Positions 6,716-13,805 of a DNA stretch of 19,565 nucleotides are shown one piece after another. The position numbers and the translations under genes were made by a program. The DNA is from CAYPKW01 sp964411425 (GTDB lineage: Bacteria; Pseudomonadota; Alphaproteobacteria; Dongiales; Dongiaceae). Location of the stretch: positions 1 through 19,565 of the forward strand of contig CAYPKW010000048.1 of assembly GCA_964411425.1 (NCBI GenBank). Reading direction: 5' to 3'. The notes below the pieces were generated by a model. The model did no database searches. It had not been told where the DNA came from and saw only the letters and a program-made list of their open reading frames with translations. Each line of letters opens with the position of its first letter. The first letter of the stretch is position 1.

Positions 6716-7204
6716 TCAGCGCGGCTGATCGGCCTCGATCGGCACGCCGGGCTCCTGCTTGCAGTTGCGGATGGCGAGCGCCGACTTGACGTGGCTGACG
6801 TTGGGCGCCGCCGTGAGCCTAGTGGTGAGGAATCGCTGATAGGCGTCCCAATCGGTGGCGACGACGCGCAGCAGGAAATCGGTCTCGCCGGCCAGCATGT
6901 GACACTCGCGCACCTCGGGCCAGGCGGCCACCAGCCGCTCGAAGGCGCGCAGGTCCGTTTCCGCCTGGCTCGACAGGCCCACATGCGCGAACACGGTGAC
7001 GCCGAAACCCAGCACCTCCGCGTTGAGGTCGGCGTGGTAGCCGCGGATATACCCGGCCTTCTCCAGGGCGCGCACGCGGCGCAGGCACGGCGGCGCCGAG
7101 ATGCCGGCGCGGCGCGACAACTCCACGTTCGTCATGCGACCGTTCTCCTGCAAGTCGCGCAAGATGCACCGATCGATCCCATCGAGCTTGGCCCGACGCA
7201 TCAT
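6716..7204 (-). CDS. Lrp/AsnC family transcriptional regulator
   Basis: The protein has the two parts of this family. An N-terminal winged helix-turn-helix occupies residues 7-57 (LDGIDRCILRDLQENGRMTN, then VELSRRAGISAPPCLRRVRA), and a C-terminal RAM ligand-binding and oligomerisation domain follows from about residue 68 (VTVFAHVGLSSQAETDLRAF ... CHMLAGETDFLLRVVA). The frame is open to 7369, but I choose the ATG at 7204. It gives 162 residues, the family's usual length, has AGGGGG just upstream, and the next codon is also ATG (7201). The gene is divergent from trxB. Members usually sense amino acids and often repress themselves, but the ligand cannot be read here. Confidence 0.93.
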   Translation of the reverse strand: MMRRAKLDGIDRCILRDLQENGRMTNVELSRRAGISAPPCLRRVRALEKAGYIRGYHADLNAEVLGFGVTVFAHVGLSSQAETDLRAFERLVAAWPEVRECHMLAGETDFLLRVVATDWDAYQRFLTTRLTAAPNVSHVKSALAIRNCKQEPGVPIEADQPR

Positions 7205-7234
7205 TTTCCCCCTGTATCGAGGCTCCAGGACGTA

Positions 7235-7240
7235 ATTATA
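7235..7240 (-). promoter_or_regulatory. Perfect -10 box (TATAAT) for the Lrp-type gene
   Basis: TATAAT on the minus strand sits in the AT-rich patch 7231-7250 of an otherwise GC-rich spacer. A start near 7228 would leave a leader of about 24 bases to the ATG at 7204. The -35 region 17 bases upstream (TGGTAG) is poor, which fits an activator-dependent or autoregulated promoter. The same patch lies upstream of trxB and could hold a shared operator. Confidence 0.45.
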
Positions 7241-7368
7241 TTGCAAATAGGCGCGCGCTACCAGAAGTCCATGCTGGCCGCGGCAGGGCGCCCCCCGTGA
7301 GCGTGTCGAGCGCGCTTGTCGCCACGGATCGGCGTCTCTATCTTCGGCTTCCAGCAAGGCGATCGCCA

Positions 7369-8337
7369 ATGGCCCAGCATCACAGCAAGGTCCTCATCCT
7401 CGGTTCCGGTCCGGCCGGCTATACGGCGGCGGTCTATGCGGCGCGCGCAAACCTTCAGCCCATTGTCGTGCAGGGATTGCAACCCGGCGGCCAGATGACG
7501 ATCACGACGGACGTCGAGAACTACCCGGGTTTCGCCGAAGTGGTCCAAGGGCCGTGGCTGATGGAGCAGATGCAGGCCCAGGCCGCCCATGTGGGCACGC
7601 GAATGTTCTTCGACACGGTGACGGAGGTGGATCTCGCCCGTCGCCCGTTCCGCTGCCTGGGCGACGGCGGAGACGTCTACCTCGGCGACGCCCTCATCAT
7701 CTGCACCGGCGCGCAGGCGCGCTGGCTCGGCTTGCCGAGCGAGCAGAAGTACCGCGGCTTCGGCGTATCGGCCTGCGCCACCTGTGACGGCTTCTTCTTC
7801 CGCGGCAAGGAGGTGTGCATCGTGGGCGGCGGCAACACGGCGGTGGAGGAGGCGATCTTTCTCACCAACCACGCCACCAAGGTGACCCTCATTCATCGGC
7901 GCGACAAGCTGCGCGCCGAGCGCATCATGCAGGACCGGATGTTCCGTAATCCGAAGATCGCGGTCATCTGGGACAGCGTGCTCGAGGAAGTGATCGGCAC
8001 CGATAATCCGCCCGGCGTCACGGCGATCCGCGTCCGTAACTTAAAGACCGGCAGAGAGACCCCGATCGCCACCGACGGTCTGTTCATCGCCATCGGCCAC
8101 GACCCGGCCACGGCGCTGTTCCGCGGCAAGCTGGCGCTCGACGCGGAGGGCTACCTGATCGCCGCGCCGGACAGCACGGCCACTTCCGTCCCCGGCGTGT
8201 TCGCCGCCGGCGACGTGAAGGACAAGGTGTTCCGCCAGGCGGTGACCGCGGCGGGCATGGGGTGCATGGCCGCGCTGGAAGCCGAGAAGTTCCTCTCCGC
8301 CGAGGAGGCCGATAAGGCCGCCGCGGCCGCCGAATAG
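7369..8337 (+). CDS. trxB: Thioredoxin reductase
   Basis: TrxB transfers electrons from NADPH through FAD and a redox-active disulfide to thioredoxin. The FAD-binding motif GSGPAGYTAAVYAARANLQP opens the protein. The redox pair Cys136/Cys139 is in ACATCDGFFF, followed directly by the NADPH motif GGGNTAVEEA and the HRRDKLRAERI segment. The C-terminal FAD motif is FAAGDVKDKVFRQAVTAAGMG. Length is 322 residues, as expected. The frame is open from 7297, but the ATG at 7369 has AAGGCGA 6 bases upstream and starts just before the first beta strand, so the longer form is unlikely. It is divergent from the Lrp-type gene and 38 bases ahead of the LysR gene. Confidence 0.97.
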   Translation: MAQHHSKVLILGSGPAGYTAAVYAARANLQPIVVQGLQPGGQMTITTDVENYPGFAEVVQGPWLMEQMQAQAAHVGTRMFFDTVTEVDLARRPFRCLGDGGDVYLGDALIICTGAQARWLGLPSEQKYRGFGVSACATCDGFFFRGKEVCIVGGGNTAVEEAIFLTNHATKVTLIHRRDKLRAERIMQDRMFRNPKIAVIWDSVLEEVIGTDNPPGVTAIRVRNLKTGRETPIATDGLFIAIGHDPATALFRGKLALDAEGYLIAAPDSTATSVPGVFAAGDVKDKVFRQAVTAAGMGCMAALEAEKFLSAEEADKAAAAAE

Positions 8338-8375
8338 GTTCGCCTGGGCCGGGGCGGCCGGCGGCATCGCGGGTC

Positions 8376-9263
8376 ATGGACTGGGACAAGCTCAAGATTT
8401 TCCACGCGGTGGTCGAGGCGGGCAGCTTCACCCACGCCGGCCAGGCGCTCAACATGAGCCAGTCGGCGGTGAGCCGGCAGATCGGCGCGCTGGAGAGCAG
8501 CCTAAAGGTCGCGCTGTTCCATCGCCACGCGCGCGGCCTCATCCTCACCGAGCAGGGCGAGCTGCTCTATCGCGCCGCCCGCGACGTGTCCGCCAAGCTG
8601 GTGATGGCCGAGGCGCAGGTCGCCGAGAGCAAGGATACGCCGAAAGGGCAGCTGCGGGTGACCGCGACGGTGGCGCTCGGCTCGCTGTGGCTGGCGCCGC
8701 GCATCGGCGAGTTCCAGGAGCTGTACCCCGAGGTGTCGATCGACCTCGTGCTCGACGACCGCGAACTCGATCTGACCATGCGCGAAGCGGACGCCGCGAT
8801 CCGAATGGCGGCGCCGCGCCAGCCGGAATTGATCCAGCGCCGTCTGATGTCCGTGCGCACCCATGTTTACGGCGCGCCGAGCTACCTCGCTGGGCACGGC
8901 GAGCCGCGCGAGGCCGCCGAACTCGACCGCCACAAGCTGATCGTGTACGGCCTCGAACGGCGCGCGGCCGGGTTCGACGCCGGCTGGCTGCTCAAGCTGG
9001 GGGCGAAACGCGACCGCCCGCGCCGACCCGTGCTGGTGGTGAACGACATCCATGCCATGATGCGGGCGGCCGCGAGTGGCCTCGGGTTGGCGGCGCTACC
9101 CGACTTCGTGACGCGCGGCACCAACCTGGTGCGGGTCATGGCCGAGACGGAGGCGCCCGCGGCGGACGCCTATTTCGTCTATAGCGAGGAGTTGAGGCAA
9201 TCGAAGCGCATCGAAGTCTTCCGCGACTTCCTGACGCGCAAGGTGGCGGAAACGGACTTCTAA
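8376..9263 (+). CDS. LysR family regulator, LsrB/VtlR-like
   Basis: A 295-residue LysR regulator. The N-terminal helix-turn-helix (MDWDKLKIFHAVVEAGSFTH, then LNMSQSAVSRQIGALE) is followed by FHRHARGLILTEQGELLYRA and a periplasmic-binding-protein-like effector domain from about residue 92. The opening and the position next to trxB match LsrB of Sinorhizobium and VtlR of Brucella, regulators linked to oxidative stress, lipopolysaccharide, host interaction and small RNAs in those organisms. The homology is my recognition, not a search result. The predicted protein contains no cysteine. A 38-base gap without a clear Shine-Dalgarno separates it from trxB, so the two are probably co-transcribed. 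It converges on msrP. Confidence 0.9.
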   Translation: MDWDKLKIFHAVVEAGSFTHAGQALNMSQSAVSRQIGALESSLKVALFHRHARGLILTEQGELLYRAARDVSAKLVMAEAQVAESKDTPKGQLRVTATVALGSLWLAPRIGEFQELYPEVSIDLVLDDRELDLTMREADAAIRMAAPRQPELIQRRLMSVRTHVYGAPSYLAGHGEPREAAELDRHKLIVYGLERRAAGFDAGWLLKLGAKRDRPRRPVLVVNDIHAMMRAAASGLGLAALPDFVTRGTNLVRVMAETEAPAADAYFVYSEELRQSKRIEVFRDFLTRKVAETDF

Positions 9264-9299
9264 AGCCGGGTGAATTTCAGCCGCGTCCGCCGCCGGCCC

Positions 9300-10256
9300 T
9301 TAGCGGTACAGCGGCTCGCTCTCCAGCCCCTTGTAGAGGTCGGCCACGAACTCGCCGTATCCATTGAACGGCAGGGTGGGCACCCGCTCGTCGGTGCCGA
9401 GCACGCGTTCGCTCGCCTGGCTCCAGCGCGGGTGCGCGACGTCGGGATTGACGTTCGCCCAGAAGCCGTACTCCTGCTCCTGGAGCTCCTCCCAAAAGCT
9501 TCTCGGCCGCTGGTCCGTGAAGGTGAAGCGCACGATCGACTTGATCGACTTGAAGCCGTACTTCCACGGCAGCGCGAGCCGCAGGGGCGCGCCGTTCTGG
9601 GCCGGCGTCGGCTTGCCGTATATGCCGGTGACGAGAAACGCCAGCTCGTTGGTGGCCTCGGCGATGGTGATCCCTTCGACATAGGGCCACGGATACCAGC
9701 TCGCCTTCTGGCCGTCGGCCACTTCGGGGTCGAGGAAGGTCTCCATGCGCACGTACTTGGCGGCGGCGAGCGGGCGCGCGAAATCGACCAACGCCTTCAT
9801 GGGGAACCCGCTCCACGGCACCGCCATCGACCACGCCTCGACGCAGCGATGGCGATAGAGCCGCTCCTCGAGCGGCATCTTGGCCAGCAGATCGTCGATG
9901 GCGACGGTGGACGGCGCCTCGACCATGCCGTCGATGGCGACCGTCCACGGGCGGATCGGCAGCGCCTGCGCGGCGTCCACTACGTCCTTGCTCGAGCCGA
10001 ACTCGTAGTAGTTGTTGTAGCCTGTCGCCAATTCCTCGGGCGTGAGCGGGCGGTCGAGGACGTAGCGCGGGTTCTGCGGCGCCGGATAGAGCCGGGCGGA
10101 CGGATCCTCCGCCGCACGGACGGGCCCGATGCCCGCGGCCAGCAGGATTGGGCCGGCGGCCAGGCCCTTGAGCAGCCGGCGTCGGGCATGGAACACCGGC
10201 TCCGGCGTAGCATCGCGCTCCGGCAGCTCCCAGCCCCGTTTCGTTCTGGTCAGCAT
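9300..10256 (-). CDS. msrP: Protein-methionine-sulfoxide reductase catalytic subunit MsrP
   Basis: MsrP (formerly YedY) is a periplasmic molybdopterin enzyme that repairs oxidised methionine in envelope proteins, usually with electrons from the membrane haem protein MsrQ. The N-terminus carries a twin-arginine signal (ARRRLLKGLAAGPILLAAGI, residues 24-43) with a probable cleavage after VRA. The molybdenum ligand is Cys138 in YRHRCVEAWSMAVPWSGFP. Other family segments are YNNYYEFG, GAPLRLALPWKYGFKSIKSI, and FWANVNPDVAHPRW. The ATG at 10256 (318 residues) has GGGAG about 9 bases upstream; the ATG at 10277 has none, so I chose the shorter form. No msrQ lies beside it: the neighbours are dps upstream on the same strand and the convergent lysR gene. 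Confidence 0.95.
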   Translation of the reverse strand: MLTRTKRGWELPERDATPEPVFHARRRLLKGLAAGPILLAAGIGPVRAAEDPSARLYPAPQNPRYVLDRPLTPEELATGYNNYYEFGSSKDVVDAAQALPIRPWTVAIDGMVEAPSTVAIDDLLAKMPLEERLYRHRCVEAWSMAVPWSGFPMKALVDFARPLAAAKYVRMETFLDPEVADGQKASWYPWPYVEGITIAEATNELAFLVTGIYGKPTPAQNGAPLRLALPWKYGFKSIKSIVRFTFTDQRPRSFWEELQEQEYGFWANVNPDVAHPRWSQASERVLGTDERVPTLPFNGYGEFVADLYKGLESEPLYR

Positions 10257-10360
10257 GGACACGAACTCCCTTGGCATCGGATATGTCCGGGCCTGGAGGA
10301 CTTAGCTACCGCCTGCCTCGTGGGCAAATCAACTGTGGGTGAGCGGCTGGTGAGCGGCCA

Positions 10361-10828
10361 TCAAGCCAGCAGGCTGCGCAGCATCCAGGCGGTCTTTTCG
10401 TGCAGCTGCATGCGTTGGGTGAGCAGGTCGGCGCTGGCCTCGTCGCCGGCCGCCTCCGCCGCCGGGAACACGGCGCGGGCCGTGCGCACGACGGCCTCAT
10501 GGCCGGCGACGAGATCGCGGACCATCCGCTCGGCCGCGGGGACCCCCTTCGCCTCCTTGATCGAGGTGAGTCCGGCGTATTCGGCGTAGCTGCCGGGCGC
10601 GGGGAAGCCCAGGGCGCGGATCCGCTCGGCAATGGCGTCCACCGCGGTGGCGAGCTCGGTGTATTGCTGCTCGAACATGAGATGCAGCGTGTTGAACATC
10701 GGCCCGGTGACGTTCCAGTGGAAGTTATGGGTCTTGAGGTAGAGCGTGTAGCTGTCCGCGAGCAGCCGCGACAGCCCTTGAGCGATCGTCCTGCGGTTTT
10801 TCTCGGGGATTCCGGTGTCGATCTTCAT
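10361..10828 (-). CDS. dps: Dps-family ferritin-like DNA-protection protein
   Basis: Dps forms a dodecamer that oxidises and stores iron with hydrogen peroxide and often binds DNA in starved or stressed cells. The 155-residue protein has the family signature KTHNFHWNVTGPMFNTLHLM, and the inter-subunit ferroxidase residues are present: His37, His49, Glu53, Asp64 and Glu68, matching the spacing of E. coli His51, His63, Asp67, Asp78 and Glu82. The short N-terminus has a few basic residues (Lys2, Lys10, Arg12, Arg13), so DNA binding cannot be judged. AAGGGAG precedes the ATG by 7 bases. It is on the msrP strand, 104 bases ahead of it, and has its own likely control region at 10829-10962. Confidence 0.96.
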   Translation of the reverse strand: MKIDTGIPEKNRRTIAQGLSRLLADSYTLYLKTHNFHWNVTGPMFNTLHLMFEQQYTELATAVDAIAERIRALGFPAPGSYAEYAGLTSIKEAKGVPAAERMVRDLVAGHEAVVRTARAVFPAAEAAGDEASADLLTQRMQLHEKTAWMLRSLLA

Positions 10829-10923
10829 TTATCGTCTCCCTTGCGCGCCGGCCGGATCGGAACTCGCGACGATAACAGGTTCTAGGGACGATATAATCGC
10901 TATTTCCGTTAGTTCAGGCACGT

Positions 10924-10940
10924 ATTAGAACAATTTCAAT
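10924..10940. promoter_or_regulatory. Imperfect palindrome upstream of dps, possibly an Irr/Fur-type box
   Basis: ATTAGAA-CAA-TTTCAAT is an imperfect inverted repeat about 100 bases before dps. It resembles the iron-control element TTTAGAA-N3-TTCTAAA bound by Irr in Alphaproteobacteria, with one half-site nearly exact and the other degraded (10 of 14 positions on the dps strand). Iron control of dps would make biological sense. AT-rich spacing could also produce it by chance. Confidence 0.3.
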
Positions 10941-10950
10941 ATGTGACCGA

Positions 10951-10979
10951 AGGAAACCGCCGTCAGCTTGCCGCGGCGG
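10951..10979 (-). terminator. Candidate terminator of the EF-G-like gene
   Basis: On the minus strand, CCGCCG at 10979-10974 and CGGCGG at 10962-10957 form a 6-bp GC stem followed by TTTCCTT. The hairpin overlaps the last codons of the EF-G-like gene. The tail is short and interrupted by two C bases, so termination would be modest. Confidence 0.35.
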
Positions 10980-13002
10980 CGGACTGGCGCTGCTCGATGA
11001 CCTTGTCGGCGAGGCGGCCGGTCAGTTCGTGCAGGTGGTCGAAGCGCCACGCGAAGGTCCCCACGCCCAGCGTCAGCGAGCGCAACTCGACGATCAAGTC
11101 GTGCAGCTCGGATTGCGGCAGATAGGCGCTGACCTCGTCCCAGCCGGGCCAGCCGGCCTTGGCATCGAAGCCGAGAATCTGGCCGCGCCGCCCGCTGATC
11201 AACCCATGCACCCGGGCCGTGAACTCGTTGGGCACGGCGACGGTCACCGAGAAGATCGGTTCGAGCAGCACCGGATCGCATTTCCGCATGCCTTCGGACA
11301 TGGCGAGCCGACCGGCGGTCTTGAACGCCATGTCGGAGCTGTCGACCGCGTGGTACTGGCCGTCGGTGAGCGCGACCGCTACGTCCACCACCGGGAAGCC
11401 CAGCGGTCCGCGTTGCAGGTACTCGCGCACGCCATCCTCCACCGAGGGGATGTAGTTGCGGGGGATGGCGCCGCCCACCACCCGGTCGTGGAACTCGAAG
11501 CCGGCGCCGCGCGGCAGCGGCTTGATCTCTATATGCACGTCGCCGAACTGGCCGTGGCCGCCGGACTGGCGCTTGTGCCGAGCGTGCTGGGCGACGCTCT
11601 TGCGAATGGTCTCCTTGTAGTTGACGCTCGGCGGGCGCGACTTGACCGGCAGGTTGTACTTGAGCCGCAGCCGGTCCATGGCGATCTGCAGGTGGATTTC
11701 GCCCTGGCCCCACAAAACCAGCTCGTGCGTGTCCTGGTTGTGCTCGACCGAGATCGAGGGGTCCTCCTCGACCAGCTTGGCGAGTGAGCCCGACAGCTTC
11801 ACCTCGTCCGCCCGATTGACGGACTCGATGGCGAGCGAAAACACCGGCGGCAGCTTGGCCGGCCACTCGACGTCTCCCGCCGGCTTGCCCGAGCTCGTCA
11901 GCAGCTGGCCGGTCGCGACCTGGTCCATGCGGCCGAGCGCCACCACCTCGCCCGGTCCCGCCGAGGCGAGCTTCGCGAGCTCGTGCCCCTTCATGCGGTT
12001 CACCCCGCCCACTCGCTGGCCGCCCAGCACGCTGCCCTCCTGCACCGCGCCGGTCCATACGCGGACAAGCGAAAGCTTGCCGGTGTGCGGCTGATGATAG
12101 GACTTGAATACGGTAACCGCCGTGTCGCCTGCCAGCGGCGCGATGCCGATGCGCGCCGCGGTTGCCGCCGGGCCCGGCACCTCGTGGCGCAACGCCTTCA
12201 ACAGGCGGCGCACGCCGTGGTCGCGTTCGGCGGCGCCGAGGAGCACCGGCACGATGAGGTCGCCGGCGAAGTCCTTCGACAGCTGCTGGTAAATCTGCCG
12301 CGGCGTGGGGATCGCATCCTCCAGCAGCTGTTCGAGCAGCGTGTCGTCGAAATCGGCCAAGGCCTCCAGCATCTCGCTGCGGGCGCCCTTCTCCCGTTCG
12401 GCGACATCGTCGGGAATCTTGATGAGATCGGACGGCTGTCCCGGCCGGTAACGGTAGGCGCGCTCGCTCACCAGGTCGACGTAGCCGGTGACGTCGTCGC
12501 TGTCGCGGATCGGCACCTGGCGCAGCACGAGCGGGCGCTGGGACACCGATTGCAACGTCTCCAGCACCTCACGCACCCGGTGGGCGGCGGTGTCCATCTT
12601 GTTGACGAACACCAGGTGCGGGATCTTGCGATCGTCGAGGAACTTCATCAGCGGTGCCAGCGTGAGCGCCTTGGTCACCTCCGGCTCGCACACCACGACG
12701 GCCGCATCCGCCACCATCAGCGCGTTCTGCGTCTCCTGGAACAGCTCGACCGAACCGGGGCAGTCGAGGAAGGTCCAGCGCTCGCCAAGAAACTCGGCCG
12801 AGGCGGCGCCGACCTCGACGCCCATCTTACGCGCGCGCGCCTCCGGCGCGCCGTCGCCCACCGTGTTAGCCTCCTTGATCGAGCCCTTGCGGCCGATGGC
12901 GCCGGTGGCGAACAGCAAGCTCTCGAGGAGCGACGTCTTGCCGCTGAGATAGGGTCCCACCAATGCCGCGCAGCGTGGCGCCTCGGTCGGTCTACCGCCC
13001 AT
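10963..13002 (-). CDS. Elongation factor G-like GTPase with altered catalytic residues
   Basis: A 679-residue paralogue of translation factor EF-G, close to the full five-domain length. The G domain keeps a P-loop (GPYLSGKTS, 16-24) and NKMD (134-137) for guanine binding. The G3 motif is DCPGS (80-84), so the catalytic His of DTPGH is Ser84. Switch I reads KMGVEVGAAS where EF-G has RGITITSAAT, so the invariant Mg-binding Thr is replaced by Glu63. Domain II starts near VTVFKSYHQPHTGKLSLVRV. Domain IV carries HARHKRQSGGHGQFGDVHIE and FHDRVVGGAIPRNYIPSVED, so ribosome-contact parts remain. GGGGAG lies about 8 bases before the ATG. Short EF-G paralogues with DCPGS are familiar from Alphaproteobacteria. 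It is unlikely to be the main FusA. The role is unknown. Confidence 0.9.
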   Translation of the reverse strand: MGGRPTEAPRCAALVGPYLSGKTSLLESLLFATGAIGRKGSIKEANTVGDGAPEARARKMGVEVGAASAEFLGERWTFLDCPGSVELFQETQNALMVADAAVVVCEPEVTKALTLAPLMKFLDDRKIPHLVFVNKMDTAAHRVREVLETLQSVSQRPLVLRQVPIRDSDDVTGYVDLVSERAYRYRPGQPSDLIKIPDDVAEREKGARSEMLEALADFDDTLLEQLLEDAIPTPRQIYQQLSKDFAGDLIVPVLLGAAERDHGVRRLLKALRHEVPGPAATAARIGIAPLAGDTAVTVFKSYHQPHTGKLSLVRVWTGAVQEGSVLGGQRVGGVNRMKGHELAKLASAGPGEVVALGRMDQVATGQLLTSSGKPAGDVEWPAKLPPVFSLAIESVNRADEVKLSGSLAKLVEEDPSISVEHNQDTHELVLWGQGEIHLQIAMDRLRLKYNLPVKSRPPSVNYKETIRKSVAQHARHKRQSGGHGQFGDVHIEIKPLPRGAGFEFHDRVVGGAIPRNYIPSVEDGVREYLQRGPLGFPVVDVAVALTDGQYHAVDSSDMAFKTAGRLAMSEGMRKCDPVLLEPIFSVTVAVPNEFTARVHGLISGRRGQILGFDAKAGWPGWDEVSAYLPQSELHDLIVELRSLTLGVGTFAWRFDHLHELTGRLADKVIEQRQSAAAAS

Positions 13003-13117
13003 GCTTCGTTCTCCCCGTCGCCGGCCATTTCATCGAAAGTCGACCGTTATGATTTCAGGCCCGACGCGGGCGATGCAAGGGAAAAACCGAGCTTCCGCGT
13101 GGGCGCCGGCGCGATCA

Positions 13118-13123
13118 TATAAT
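13118..13123 (+). promoter_or_regulatory. Perfect -10 box (TATAAT) upstream of the ExoD-family gene
   Basis: TATAAT lies 29 bases before the GTG start at 13153, placing transcription start near 13130. The -35 region 17 bases upstream (CCGCGT) is poor. The spacer is shared with the divergent EF-G-like gene. Confidence 0.4.
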
Positions 13124-13152
13124 GGCCAGGGGTTAACGATGGGAATGTCCGC

Positions 13153-13791
13153 GTGAACGAAGAAACCGTCTCGGTCGGACGCGACCGCGGGGCCCGAGGC
13201 ACCGCCTCGGAGCTGTTTCAGGTCTTGGTCGAGAGCCATCCGGGCGGGAAACTGGCGCTCGGCGAGATCGTTGCCGCCTTGGGCGATCGCGGTTACGGCC
13301 TGCTGCTGCTGTTGTTCGGGCTGCCGGCGCTGATGCCGATCCCGCTGCCGGGGCTGGGCGGCCTGTTCGCGGTGCCGCTCATCGCCATCGCCGCGCAGCT
13401 CGCCATCGGCCGGCCGCGCCCGTGGCTGCCGCGGGCGCTGCTGCGGCGCGAGGTCGAGAGCCAGGCGCTTGCCGCGGCGGTGAACCGGGTGCTGCCCGGC
13501 CTGCGGCGCCTGGAAAGGCTGGCCCGGCCGCGCCTGGCGCCGCTGACCGAGATGGCGGCGGAGCGCATTGCCGGCGTCATGGTCATCGTCCTCGCCGTTC
13601 TGCTGTCGCTGCCGGTGCCGCTCACCAACATCCCGCTGGCGCTGCCCGTGGTGCTGATCGCGTTGGGCCTGCTCGAGCGGGACGGGCTCCTGGTCCTCGT
13701 CGGCGGCGTCCTGGGGGTGGCCGCCGGAGGATTCGCGATCGCGATCGGTTGGGTCCTGCTGCGGAGCCTGGCGGCGTTGGTCGGGATGTAA
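13153..13791 (+). CDS. ExoD-family integral membrane protein
   Basis: A 212-residue membrane protein of the ExoD family, named after a Sinorhizobium gene needed for exopolysaccharide production and alkali tolerance; the biochemical role is not established. After a short soluble N-terminus with LGEIVAALGDRGYG comes the family hydrophobic segment LLLLLFGLPALMPIPLPGLG, then VPLIAIAAQLAIGRPRPWLP, a basic amphipathic stretch, and two or three hydrophobic segments from about residue 138 (VMVIVLAVLLSLPVPLTNIP, ALPVVLIALGLLERDGLLVL, AAGGFAIAIGWVLLRSLAAL). GTG at 13153 is the only start that fits; the ATG codons at 13139 and 13145 share a different frame and stop at once. It converges on the aminotransferase gene with a 14-base gap. 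Confidence 0.88.
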   Translation: MNEETVSVGRDRGARGTASELFQVLVESHPGGKLALGEIVAALGDRGYGLLLLLFGLPALMPIPLPGLGGLFAVPLIAIAAQLAIGRPRPWLPRALLRREVESQALAAAVNRVLPGLRRLERLARPRLAPLTEMAAERIAGVMVIVLAVLLSLPVPLTNIPLALPVVLIALGLLERDGLLVLVGGVLGVAAGGFAIAIGWVLLRSLAALVGM

Positions 13792-13805
13792 AGGCTCGTG
13801 TGTCG

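Noticed and set aside
9270..10589. 439-residue open frame on the plus strand opposite msrP and dps
   Set aside because: It spans two well-recognised minus-strand genes and their spacer, and its translation has no domain signal.
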